NCBI GenBank assembly: GCA_964019135.1
Contig: OZ025253.1
Coordinates: forward strand, 9,863,059 to 9,927,058
Reading direction: 5' to 3'
DNA: 64,000 bases
Source: Arenicola marina
Lineage: Eukaryota > Annelida > Polychaeta > Arenicolidae
Both the position numbers and the translations under genes were made by a program. This document shows, piece after piece, positions 25,601-39,000 of the stretch (positions are counted from its first letter, which is position 1; every line of letters starts with the position of its first letter). The notes beneath the pieces were generated by a model that saw only the letters and a list, made by a program, of their open reading frames with translations, made no database searches and had not been told where the DNA came from.

Positions 25601-28506
25601 TATTAATATGGTAGGGGTTACCTCGCCGTATTAATAGGGTAGGGGCTATCTCACCATATTAATAGGGTAGAGGCTACCTCACCGTATTAATAGGATGGGG
25701 GTCACCTCACCGTATTCATATGGTAGGGGATACTTCACCGTATTAATAGGATGGGGGTTACCTCACCGTATTAATAGGGTAGGGGCTATCTCACCGTATT
25801 AATAGGGTAGGGGCTATCTCACCGTATTAATAGGGTAGAGGACACCTCACCGTATTAATAGGGTAGGGGTTACCTCACCGTATTAATAGGGTAGGGGATA
25901 CCTCACCGTATTAATAGGGTAGGGGCTATCTCACCATATTAATAGGGTAGGGGCTACCAAGCCGTATTAATAGGGTAGGGGCTACCTCACCGTATTAATA
26001 GGGTAGGGGCTATCTCACCATATTAATAGGGTAGGGGCTACCAAACCGTATTATTATGATAGGGGTTACCTCACCGTATTAATAGGGTAGGGGATACCTC
26101 ACCGTATTAATAGGGTAGCGGTTACCTCGCCGTATTATTATGGTAGGGGCTTCCTCACCGTATTAATAGGGTAGGGGCTACCTCACCGTATTAATAGGAT
26201 GGGGTCACCTCACCGTATTTATATAGTAGGGGCTACCTCACCGTATTAATAGGGTAGGGGCTACCAAACCGTATTAATAGGGTAGGGGCTACCTCACCGT
26301 ATTAATAGGGTAGGGGCTACCAAACCGTATTAATAGGGTAGGGGCTACCTCACCGTATTAATATGGTAGGGGCTACCTCACCGTATTAATATGGTAGGGG
26401 ATACCTCACCTTATTAATAGGGTAGGGGCTATCTCACCGCATTAATAGGGTAGGGGACACCTCACCGTATTAATAGGGTAGGGGCTGCCTCACCGTATTT
26501 ATAGGGTAGGGGCTATCTCACCATATTAATAGGGTAGGGGTTACCTCACCGTATTAATAGGGTAGGGGCTACCTCACCGTATTAATATGGTAGGGGCTAC
26601 CTCACCGTATTAATATGGTAGGGGCTACCTCACCGTGTTAATAGGGTAGGGGTTACCTCACCGTATTAATAGGGTAGGGGCTACCAAACCGTATTAATAG
26701 GGTAGGGGCTACCTCACCGTATTAATAGGGTAGGGGCTACCAAACCGTATTAATAGGGTAGGGGCTACCTCACCGTATTAATATGGTAGGGGCTACCTCA
26801 CCGTATTAATATGGTAGGGGATACCTCACCTTATTAATAGGGTAGGGGCTATCTCACCGCATTAATAGGGTAGGGGACACCTCACCGTATTAATAGGGTA
26901 GGGGCTGCCTCACCGTATTTATAGGGTAGGGGCTATCTCACCATATTAATAGGGTAGGGGTTACCTCACCGTATTAATAGGGTAGGGGCTACCTCACCGT
27001 ATTAATATGGTAGGGGCTACCTCACCGTATTAATATGGTAGGGGCTACCTCACCGTGTTAATAGGGTAGGGGTTACCTCACCGTATTAATAGGGTAGGGG
27101 CTACCTCACCGTATTAATATGGTAGGGGCTACCTCACCGTATTAATATGGTAGGGGCTACCTCACCGTATTAATATGGTAGGGGCTACCTCACCGTATTA
27201 ATATGGTAGGGGATACCTCACCTTATTAATAGGATAGGGGCTACCTCACCGTATTAATAGGGTAGGGGCTATCTCACCGTATTAATAGGGTAGGGGACAC
27301 CTCACCGTATTAATAGGGTAGGGGCTGCCTCACCGTATTTATAGGGTAGGGGCTATCTCACCATATTAATCGGGTAGGGGTTACCTCACCGTATTAATAG
27401 GGTAGGGGCTACCTCACCATATTAATATGGTAGGGGTTACCTCACCGTATTAATAGGGTAGGGGCTACCTCACCGTATTAATAGGGTAGGGGTTACCTCG
27501 CCGTATTAATAGGGTAGGGGCTATCTCACCGTATTAATAGAGTAGGGGTTACCTCACCGTATTAATAAGGTGGGGGCTACCTCACCGTATTAATAGGGTA
27601 GGGGCTATCTCACCGTATTAATAGGGTAGGGGACACCTCACCGTATTAATAGGGTAGGGGCTGCCTCACCGTATTTATAGGGTAGGGGCTATCTCACCAT
27701 ATTAATAGGGTAGGGGTTACCTCACCGTATTAATAGGGTAGGGGCTACCTCACCATATTAATATGGTAGGGGTTACCTCACCGTATTAATAGGGTAGGGG
27801 CTACCTCACCGTATTAATAGGGTAGGGGTTACCTCGCCGTATTAATAGGGTAGGGGCTATCTCACCGTATTAATAGAGTAGGGGTTACCTCACCGTATTA
27901 ATAAGGTGGGGGCTACCTCACCGTATTAATAAGGTAGGGGACACCTCACCGTATTATTATGGTAGGGGATACCTCACCTTATTAATAGGGTAGGGGCTAT
28001 CTCACCGTATTAATAGGGTAGGGGCTGCCTCACCATATTAATAGGGTAGGGGCTACCTCACCGCATTAATAGGGTAGGGGCTACCTCACCGTATTAATAG
28101 GGTAGGGGCTACCTCACCGCATTAATAGGGTAGGGGCTACCTCACCGCATTAATAGGGTAGGGCTTACCTCACCGTATTAATAGGTTGGGGGTTACTTCA
28201 CCGTATTAATAGGGTAGGGGTTACCGCACCGTATTAATAGGGTAGGGGTTACCTCACTATATTAATAGGGTAGGGGCTACCTCACCGTATTAATAGGGTA
28301 GGGGCTACAAAACCGTATTAATAGGGTAGGGGCTACCAAACCGTATTAATAGGGTGGGGGCTACCAAACCGTATTAATAGGGTAGAAGCTACCAAACTGT
28401 ATTAATAGGGTAGGGGCTACCAAACCGTATTAATAGGGTAGGATCTACCTCACCGTATTTATAGTGTAGGGGCTACCTCACCGTATTAATAGATTAGTGG
28501 CTGCCT
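19629..28506 (+). repeat. 8.9-kb satellite of a 28-bp unit
   Basis: About 317 head-to-tail copies of a 28-bp unit with the core ACCGTATTAATAGGGTAGGG followed by GCTACCTC. Variants (TTATTATGG, GTTACCCC, CTACCAAA, GACACC) are arranged in higher-order blocks. The segment at about 20,720-22,680 recurs almost identically at 22,680-24,640, an offset of 1,960 bp or 70 units. Blocks at 26,240-27,340 repeat every 420 bp, or 15 units. No coding exon interrupts it. Confidence 0.98.
20720..24640 (+). repeat. Higher-order duplication (1,960-bp period) in the satellite
   Basis: Marker variants line up at exactly 1,960 bp, for example CCTCGCGGTATTAATAGAGT at 21,001 and 22,961, and TGGTAGGGATTACCCCACCA at 21,241 and 23,201. 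Few differences are seen between copies, so the duplication is recent. Confidence 0.85.
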
Positions 28507-29231
28507 CGTAGTAAGTAGTAAGGCAAGAGCTGTCAATGAACGATAATCAAAGTTGAGTACTCTAACTGTTTCCCTAACGCCTAAAAATAAAACTTAAAAC
28601 TTAGAACCTAAATACGCCTGACTGCATTGCAATGCATTAGAGAAATCTGCTAAATAAACGTACATAAATGGATAGCTTAACCATTCGCAAAGATATTCAT
28701 GATGAAAGTTTAGAATTCTGTGTTCTTCGCTGTCCCTACTTTGCCTTTCCCTCTTTTGTATTCTGGCAGAAATGTACGAATCAATCTCACCCAAGACCCC
28801 TACCGAGTTACCGTCCTACTTCCTGTAGAAAAACCCTGCTCCCCCATAGCAAGTCCCCTTCTACCTATCTCTATATACACTGCCGCAATTCGCTAAAGGC
28901 CGCTGTTAACAATGTAAGCCTTACCGCCTACCCAAACACCAGCCGTACGTAGGAGTTCTGATCGACGCATGGTTGCATGTCAATTCCCGACAGGGCAACA
29001 TTGTCTTTTTTGCGTTTACTTATGATACCAAACACCTATTTACGCAGCGAAATATGATCGTGCACATGGTGGTTACGTTCTAAATAGAATAACCCTCGAA
29101 TCGAATTGGAATACCTTATTCTAAGACTATCAGTTTAAAAATTGACCCGCCGGTTCGCTTGTTTACTTTGTGTCGGAATAGTAGCTTCAAACGGTGTATA
29201 TCTCATTGATTTAATCAATAACGACTTTCAG
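28507..29231 (+). other. Satellite flank with a possible small exon
   Basis: No definite gene is seen. At 28,770-28,824 a 55-bp segment follows a strong pyrimidine tract (CTTTGCCTTTCCCTCTTTTG) and a CAG acceptor and ends before GTAGAA. It could be an upstream exon of the sulfotransferase gene, but all three frames are plausible. Confidence 0.3.
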
Positions 29232-29286
29232 AATTTGGGAAATTATCTTCCGGAATACAAGAATCCATGTTGGTTGGCGGCGGAAG
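29232..29286 (+). CDS. Likely stem-region exon of the sulfotransferase gene
   Basis: Reads NLGNYLPEYKNPCWLAAE between a TTTCAG acceptor and a GTGACA donor. A KNPCW-like motif shortly before the catalytic domain fits CHST15-like proteins from memory. Its phase-1 end does not match the phase-0 start at 30,852, so a small exon is missed or one boundary is wrong. Confidence 0.5.
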
Positions 29287-29584
29287 GTGACATCAGCACG
29301 GGTCAGAAAATAAACAATCAAACTGCAAGTATCCCAGCGTCAATGCGTTCGTCCCCAACCAACATAGGGCGCGAACATATTGTTAAAAGGAAACGACAGT
29401 ATCCACGTAGGAGGCTATGACTTCCTTATCGGTTCTTCTTATTTTGTTCATTTGACTTACATATGTCACCTTCGTTTATATTGTTCGTGAAGCAGTTGCT
29501 TTGCCGTTTTGCCCCATGTAGTATATCGTTATCTATATCTCTATCAGTGTTTTTATCGTTATCGTTATCGCTATCGTTATCGTT

Positions 29585-29619
<35 letters not shown>

Positions 29620-29627
29620 TATCGTTG

Positions 29628-29661
<34 letters not shown>

Positions 29662-29669
29662 TATCGTTG

Positions 29670-29703
<34 letters not shown>

Positions 29704-29794
29704 TATCGTTATCGTTATCGTTAACGCTATCGTTATCGCTATCGTTATCGTTATCGCTATCGCTAACGTTATCGTTATCGCTATCGCTAACGTT

Positions 29795-29835
<41 letters not shown>

Positions 29836-29843
29836 TATCGTTG

Positions 29844-29883
<40 letters not shown>

Positions 29884-30010
29884 TATCGTTGTCGTCATCG
29901 TCATCGTCATCGTTATCGTTATCGTTATCGTTATCGTTAACGCTATCGTTATCGCTATCGTTATCGTTATCGCTATCGCTAACGTTATCGTTATCGCTAT
30001 CGCTAACGTT

Positions 30011-30051
<41 letters not shown>

Positions 30052-33000
30052 TATCGCTATCGTTATCGTTATCGTTATCGTTATCGTCATCGTTATCGTG
30101 ATCGTTATCGCTAACGCTATCGTTATCGTTATCGTTATCGTTATCGTTATAGTTATCGCTATCGTTATCGTGATCGTTATCGTTATCGTTATCGTTATCG
30201 TTATCGTTATCGTCATCGTTATCGTGATCGTTATCGTTATCGCTAACGCTATCGTTATCGTTATCGTTATCGTTATAGTTATCGCTATCGTTATCGTTAT
30301 CGTTATCGTTATCGTTATCGTTATCGTTATCGTTATAGTTATCGCTATCGCTATCGTTATCGTGATCGTTATCGTTATCGTTATCGTTATCGTTATCGTT
30401 ATCGCTATCGCTATCGCTATCGCTATCGTTATCGTTATCGTTATCGTCATCGTTATCGTGATCGTTATCGTTATCGTTATCGCTATCGCTATCGTTATCG
30501 TTATCGTCATCGTTATCGTGATCGTTATCGTTATCGTTGTCGTTATCGTTATCGTTATCGTTATCGTTATCGTGATCGTTATCGTTATCGTTATCGTTAT
30601 CGTTATCGTTATCGTCATCGTTATCGTGATCGTTATCGTTATCGTGATCGTTATCGTTATCGTTATCGTTGTCGTTGTCGTCATCGTTATCGTCATCGTC
30701 ATCGTTATCGTTATCGTCATCGTTATCGTTATCGTCATCGTTATCGTTATCGTCATCGTTATCGTTATCGTCATCGTTATCGTGATCGTTATCGTTATCG
30801 TCATCGTTATCGTTATCGTCATCGTCATCGCTATCGTTATCGTTATTCCAGGTTGGCAGTCGCCTCCGTTGTTTGCCACACTTCTACATCGCAGGCGTGA
30901 CAAAGTCGGGTACGAGCGACCTGGCCCAGGTGTTAGGCGGCCACCCTGACCTGCACCACTGCTCCACCATCAGACCGATGTACTGGAACACAAATAGACT
31001 CGAAAGTACGGAGACACGTCAATGACATGAGTCATCCCATGATTCGCCCTATTTATCAACCTACTGATGTTTGCTGAAAGGGCTGCATCGAAATAGTAAT
31101 GTCGGTGGTTGTGATTTAATCATCGGATCTTTGTGATCTTGACCATAACAGATTTTGAATAATCTTATACGTATGCCGTCAGCTATATAAATCATCGTGC
31201 TATGTCAAACATTCCTTTATGACAATGACGTCCAATATTGATATTATAGTTAATACTCTTAGAATTTTTGGAACTCAAAGTAAATACATGTTTTGATTAT
31301 CAAGAGGCCTACTCTCAGATGACGACCATGGTATGTTCCAGATAAAGTATCGCTGTCTTCGTTCCTGAAATATTTCGATAATGCGGCGACCAACATGAAA
31401 AGACAACGAAATCGCCAGGGTGATGGTGCCAATGTGCACCAAGGCCTAATATGTGAGTCACATCTATCAGGGGGGTAGGAACCAGAGTTGGGGTGAGAGG
31501 GGCGGGGGGGGAAGTGATTGCGTCACATCTATCAGAGCGGTAGGAACCAGAGTTGGGGTGGCAGGGGGCGGGGGGAGAGGGGGACTGCATCACATCTATC
31601 ACGGTCACAGGAACCCGAGTTGGGGTGGGATGGGGTGGGGGAGAGGGATTGTGTCACATCTATCAGGGCGGTAGGAACCCGGGTTGGGGTGGGAGAGGCC
31701 GAGGAGAGAGATTGCGTCACATCTATCAGGGCGGTAGGAACCAGAGTTGGGGTGGGAGGGTGCGGGGGGAGAGGGATTGCGTCACATCTATCAGGGCGGT
31801 AGGAACCAGAGTTGGGCTGAGAGGGTCGGGGCAAAGCGATTGGGTCACATATATCAGGGCGGTAGAAACCCGAGATGGGGTGGGAGGGGGAGGGGGGAGA
31901 GGTGGATTGCGCGATCACCATTTGAATTAAAGTAGACCAATTTACTAGTAACGCGTGAATACACCAGTTTTCTTGTTGGCTACTTAACGGTCAATTTAGA
32001 AGTATATATTGTGACTGGGCGGAGAGAGGCGGGGGGGGGGGGGTGGCGCCTGACGGTTCAACAGTTGCATGTTGACCTTTGTAGGTCATTGTTTCTGTTT
32101 AATATTTGCTGAATAATATTTGAAAGCAGGACCATCGATGCCTTATATTGGTCGATGTGCTCTTATGTCCCGACCAAACCTTCCCACCCCGAGACTAGTA
32201 GAATTCTGGAAAAACAATTGATCCTTGACACGTTCCTTTTGTTAATTTTATGGATTATTTAAATTTTGTTCTTATTCGTTTCTTATCAGTTGAAAAATCC
32301 CCGAGATATCTGTGGGAATTCACGCTGTGGAGTCGGTTACCGGGTGCTGAGAACTATACCGAGCCTCCATACATTGTGGCCGATACCCTGTACCGTATCA
32401 CACCAGCAGCTCGATTCATCTTCATCTTGAGGGACCCCGTGAAAAGGTTAATGTAACACAGCTCTCCTAAATATTGAAGTAAAATGTTAATATATGTGCG
32501 ACTACGTCGTATTATTGTATCATGTCTTAAGTTTACTGGTTACATTGCATGAGGAAAGTTACAATCAAGTACGAAATGAAATTAAAGAGACAATGGTCAA
32601 GTGCGTTATGATTGCAGAAAGTGACAGTATGTGAGACAGGACATATTAAATAAGAGCATAAACAGCTCCTCTGCGCATATATGTATCGACTACGATTGGA
32701 ATTATAAATAACCGTTTTGCACGAACGACATTATAAGGCAGAAAGTATATATTAATTTAACATTTAAGTGTTTATTCTGACGCTACAATTAGCACATTGT
32801 GCCTATTCAACAACAGTTTCTTACGGATAATTAAACAAAATATGTCGTTGTCATAAGACACAATTCTCGTGTTGAAATAAACATGACTTGGAATGATTAC
32901 TAACCACTCTATGTGTCGGTTACAATACCAAAGGATATAGCTGTGTATAAGCGATACAATTATGTCAAAATGTCGAATCGGGAATATGCTTGTGTAGAGC

Positions 33001-36000
33001 ATTGACCGTAAAGGAAGTACCAGTTTGGAATGTTAAATAATTGAACAGAGACTATTATAATATGCGATGGGAGCGCACACTTTCGGAAGCTTAGTTCTGC
33101 TTTACTTCAGTATGTAGGTCAATATATATATACATGTGAAGCTGGGATGGACCGTATGCTAATGGCTGGGCTGATGTAAGGCGGAGCCATATACCACCCA
33201 GCGTCAGACACGCAGCGCGCCGAACATACCTCTGGCCAACCTGTTATTAATATTCATCAGATTTAATGGTATTTACTTCCGCAAGCGCTGACCGTCAATG
33301 GGTGGAATTGGATGCTATTGCAGGCTTCATTCCATGTATAACTACTTCTTGAGAGGGAAGAAGCCAACCCCCGAGGACTTCCACGCCATGGTCATGGATG
33401 CGTTGGCCGGCATGAGGGACTGCTTGCAGTACAACAGTCTGAGGACCTGCCTTTATTCCTACGATAAAACGGCCGAAGAATACCCGGTATGTGCCATATA
33501 CACGCTGCGCTGAATACCCGGTATGTGTCATATACACGCAGCGCTGAATACCCGGTATGTGTCATATACACGCTGCGCTGAATACCAGGTATGTGCCATA
33601 TACACGCAGCGCTGTATACCCGGTATGTGCCATAAACACGCTGTGCTGAGTGCCCGGTATGTGCCATATACACGCAGCGCTGAACACCCGGTATGTGCCA
33701 TATACACGCAGCGCTGAATACCCGGTATGTGCCATGTACACGCTGTGCTGAGTGCCCGGTATGTGCCATATACACGCAGCGCTGAATACCCGGTATGTGC
33801 CATATACACGCAGCGCTGAATACCCGGTATGTGCCTTGTACACGCTGCGCTGAATACCCGGTATGTGCCATGTACACGCTGCGCTGAATACCCGGTATGT
33901 GCCATATATATGCAGCGATGAATACCCGGTATGCGCCATATACACGCAGCGCTGAATACCCGGTATTTGCCATATACACGCAGCGCAGAATACCCGGTAT
34001 GTGCCTTGTACACGCTGCGCTGAATACCCGGTATGTGCCATGTACCCGCTGCGCTGAATACCCGGTATGTGCCATATATACGCTGCGCTGAATACCCGGT
34101 ATGTGCCATATACACGCTGCGCTGAACACCCGGTATGTGCCATGTACACGCTGCGCTGAATACCCGGTATGTGCCTTATACACGCTGCGCTGAACACCCG
34201 GTATGTGCCATGTACACGCTGCGTTGAATACCCGGTATGTGCCATATACACGCAGCGCTGAATACCCGTTATGTGCCATATATACGCAGCGCTGAATATA
34301 CGGTATGTGCCTTGTACACGCTGCGCTGAATACCCGGTATGTGCCATGTACACGCTGCGCTGAATACCCGGTATGTGCCATATACACGCTGCGCTGAACG
34401 CCCGGTATGTGCTATGTGCACGCTGCGCTGAATACCCGGTATGTGCCATATACACGCAGCGCTGAATACCCGGTATGTGTCATATACACGCTGCGATGAA
34501 TACCCGGTATGCGCCATATACACGCTGCGCTGAATACCCGGTATGTGCCATGTACACGCTGCGCTGAACACCCGGTATGTGCCATATAAACGCTGCGCCC
34601 TCCCGCCATCTCATAGATACATGACAACATGCAAGTTAATGTAACTCTTTGGCTTTCTATATCCAGGTAGGCTATTTTTAATAACCAAATGTACGGCAGT
34701 AGAGGAAATATTGCAAGGTGGAATTACCGTCCGTCGGCAAACTGTTTCTTTGTTTTTTTAACAAGCCGGTTCCTGCGTCAGTTGCTCGACTTAATTCCCC
34801 GGCATTGCTATGTTTGTGCATTGGCTGATATGCGATACATATCCCGCACTTCTTTTATCTTAGAGTCTAAAAAATGCAATTACAAAACTCCAAATTGTGA
34901 CGTAGACGGAGTCGGTGCTTCGAAGAGCCAATCACACCCACGCACGACTGAACCACGCCCCCCCCCCCCACCCCGCGACACACACTTCAACCACACGCTC
35001 ATCCACGTATATCCTGACCCGCTCATGACATTTAGGCATCCTGGACCTAATCTTGATTATATGATATCTATGCAGGTTATTTTGCGAGCCGGGATGTACG
35101 CTTACTACATAGAGGACTGGCTGAAGGTATTCCCCAGGAAGCAAGTCATCATCTTGAGGTCTGAGGATTACTACGCCAATCGGACGCAGCCTGTTGGTGA
35201 CATCCTCAACTTCCTGGGAGTTGGTGAGATGCTTCAAGTCACAAACGACGTTATACTATCCTGGACTGCGACGTTTTATTGTCCCGGACTGCGACGTTAT
35301 ATTGTCCCGGAATACGATGTTGTATTGTCCCGGACTGCGAAGTTATATTGTGACAGTCCAGGACGACGTTATATTGTCCCGGAATGCGACTTTATATAGT
35401 GCCGGACTGGCGCGTCATTTAGTCTCGGACAGCGACGTTACCTTATCTCGGAATGTGACGCTATATTGTACTGGACTGCAACGTTATCTAGTCCTGGAAT
35501 GCGACGTTATCTAGTCACGGGATGCGACGTTATCTAGTCTCGGGATGCGACCTTATCTACTTCCAGACAGGGACGTCATCTAGTTCTGGAATGCGACGAT
35601 ATATTGTAAAGTCGTCATCCATTGACTTTAGATGAAAATGAATTAATTAAATTAAAGTTAATAAAATAATAAACACCACTAAGTGGTGCCGTACTTCTCG
35701 TTGTATGGTTTCCAGGCCCGGCCAGGGCGTGTACCGGCGTCTGGTCTTTTAGTGATGACAATGTCCGGTCTCTATATGGTGTTTATTTGTCTTCGTAGTT
35801 TACAGATATATAATATAATATAAAATATCATATGGAAGCGATTCGCCCACTCGCAGGTGGCGCGATCTACTCCCGCGGTCCAACCGGCAGTCACGATGGT
35901 CTCTCCCCGACTGGCCACGATCCTTCCTTCTCTCCCTCTGTATATGGAAACGATCCGCCCACTCGCAGGTGGCGCGCTCCGCTCCCACTCTCTCCCTACA

Positions 36001-39000
36001 CTTTCACGGACCAACCCATGGCACAAAATCACAGCATGTTTCACTTCACTACTCACATATTTGCTTAGTTCTCTCAAGTGAAGGCTTAATCTTCTCGGGG
36101 CCTTCATTATTAATGACATCATCGACAAGCGGTCTCGGGACCTTCATTATTATTAATGGTATCCGCGATAAACGGTTCCGGGACCTTCATTATTAATGGC
36201 ATCATCGATAAGCGGTTCCACCGTGGGGGTGGCACAATCCGTCGTGCGTCGGGGTTAATCTTGGAGGTTACCATGGGTCAATCATTCAGTTCGTTTCTAT
36301 GTGGTAAACAACCGGCAGTCCGCCTGGGTGGTACCGAGCAAGTTCTTACAGACAGAGCGTGAGGGAATTACCAGAAAGCACCGTAGCTACTACAAGTGGA
36401 AAATCATACATAAGGCTTTTCGCATAATTAATAAAGTCTATTAAATATGAAACAAATCAGATTAATAAATCTTAAATTAAGTAAAGGCTTAATGAATATG
36501 ATTAAAGATATTCAAAGATAATTAAAAATAATTAAAGGCGTGAAGAGCAAAGCCTTTACACACCTCCCATACTTAAGATAAAAACTAGGGTTTTTATCAT
36601 CAAAACAATCGACCACAATCATCAAACTTATATCAATAAACTAAGCACCGCAAAGGTAAATATCACCACAAACGGATATAATAAATAAGTATCGCAACGT
36701 TAACAGCAAACAAGTCCATATAAGATAAATAGTCATAACGCGTTCGCGTAACATAAATGCAGAGCATGTTAAAAAATAAGGCAAATAAGTAATCATTAAT
36801 TGAACTCGAACTGGTAACATATATCCAATTCCAAAGTTTATCATAGTATACCAGGGTAAATAAAGTATCAATAATCATCATGAACTCTTAAGCAACAGGG
36901 CGTTCGCCCATAGCGAGCTGGTATCATGATAAATAAAGCACCAACCATCATTATGATACCTTAAGTAAGCGGGGCGTTCACCCATAGCAAACTTTGTTTG
37001 TAAGACTACCATATGTACAGCAACACCTGTACTTAATGTGTGAGATGCGTCATCAAGCGATACTTGTGGTAGGTATCTCGATATCGGTACCCAACACATA
37101 TTGTTTCGACTGTACCTTGAGAGGTTTACTCTCAGCAATTGGTTCAACGGATTGACAGGGCAAAATCACTTTCTTAGCATCGGTTACCATTTCATCGCCA
37201 GTCATATCATTATAGTGCGCACGGAGTGGTGGGCTAGGCGGAGAGGAGTGATATCCCTTGTCTGCACGTCTGGTCATTCGTTTTTGAAGCCAAATTGGGG
37301 GGGATGGACAACGGCGTGTTTTGTAACAGTAACAGGCCACAATGAAGGTGACAAGAAGGGTAGCCAAGGTCAAGCTAAAGGCATAAGTTACTTTGTTACG
37401 GCCGAAAGCATATGATGGAACAAGTGGAACTTTGTCCAGAGGGAGGAGAGCATTTTCGGGCAATAAACCGCCATCAATATTGTCTAGAATTTGGAGAGCA
37501 ATATGCTCAGGGATCTTTATAGTCAGATTTAAATCGAGCGTGCGATCCGGGTATGAGTATGAAGCATTTGAACTGGCGTAAAATATCGAGTGAATTAACC
37601 AGTTCTGTCCGCGTAACACACAAGGACTATCAAGGGTGACCACATGTGTGCCTCGAGTGAGATCGACAATTCTCTCATTCTGACCGGGGCAATGATAGCG
37701 AGTTAGTTCACCCTGTGTGGTTACAGCATAACGATTTGGACCAATTTCATCAATAGTTGTAGTAGAACTGACAGGTCTGATCTGGAAGGGGCATTTATCA
37801 ATCTCTACGTTATTACGGTTGATCAGGCCACGTAGACAAGAATTGATTGGATGCCGAAATACTGGAGTTAAATGGCAGATTATAGGGCGTTGACCTGTAC
37901 ACTTTGTGGGTTCAATGACATCACCTGTACCTGTATGCATCACAAACTTCTCAGGTACCTTCAACTCAATTGTGAGGTTTGAAATCGGACTATAGGGTAC
38001 AGGCCACGTTTTGACATGAAATAGGCGATAACTATTACGGTCTGATAGTGGTAACGAGGCTTTAAATAATACTCGCGACTCACTGACAAATACAGGATAA
38101 ACGATTACATTAGAATAATACCACAGTTCAGGCATCACTTCCAAATCGTATTGTCGGACAGCCTGCGCGATAACATTCAATTCCTTCACAGGTAAATTGG
38201 CATCAGTTAATCTACCCATTTCAACAGCAGTGCGTAAACGATTAAAATCATGCTGTTGTGTTTGATATATTAATACCAACTCTTCAATAACACCTAAAGT
38301 TAACTCAATCTGGAAATCGAACTCCAATTGTTCAACTCTCTCTTCGATACGATTAATTTTTCGAGCCAACTGTTCATTAACATAGGTAGCGATTTTGTTT
38401 ACATACTTCTGCAGTCGGTTGAGTTGCTTCCGGTTCTCGAGGACGTCTTGTTGAGTCTTGTTGACGACTGTCACCAGGTTGTCGACGACGTGGATGACCG
38501 CTTGTTGCTGTTCAGCAGTGTGTCGCATCATCTCATTCATTTGGTTGACCTGGTCTTCCGTTGCTGTGCCGAACAGGAAATTCAGCACGTCACCGCCGAA
38601 GTTGAAGATACCTCTCTTCTCCCGGTGAAGAGCGTAGGGTTGCGATAAGAAAGTCAAATCGTCTAATCGTCTTAGCCACATCACTGCCGATTGATTTGAC
38701 AAGATTTGTGGGCTATCACGATAATCTCGAAGGATGAACCGCAGCGTCTGCAACAGATTCTGGATCTGCGCCTGGCTTGGAGGTGCGTCGAAACCCATAA
38801 GTATTGTCCATTCACCCGCCTGATGGCGGACGTCAGGAGTACTTGTAAGTAACACACCATCAGGTAACGATGTAATGTTCAACTCTCGAAACGCTGTCAC
38901 TGTTGACAATCCAATCAGTAGCAAAGTGAAGCCACCGACTGAATTGCATCCATCTGCTCGTGGGTTGGTCGCCATCTTCTTTTGCTGCGTTCTTCTTCCC

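Noticed and set aside
19629-28506. CRISPR array or telomere repeat
   Set aside because: There are no unique spacers between units, and TAGGG occurs only inside a 28-bp unit, not as a pure TTAGGG tract.
29463-30949. Long frames (212, 283 and 456 codons) on both strands
   Set aside because: They translate the hexamer satellite into simple Ser/Leu, Ile/Val or Thr/Ile repeats. A 6-bp unit keeps all frames open.
33392-34630. Minus- and plus-strand frames of up to 331 codons
   Set aside because: They are translations of the 34-bp array; the same peptide appears in several shifted frames.
34932-35237. Minus-strand 101-codon frame
   Set aside because: Antisense shadow of a sulfotransferase exon.
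35772-36128. 118-codon frame, repeated at 41,061-41,417
   Set aside because: It lies in the LTR and appears twice only because the LTR does; no domain is seen.
38328-38648. Plus-strand frame of 106 codons
   Set aside because: Antisense shadow of the envelope gene.
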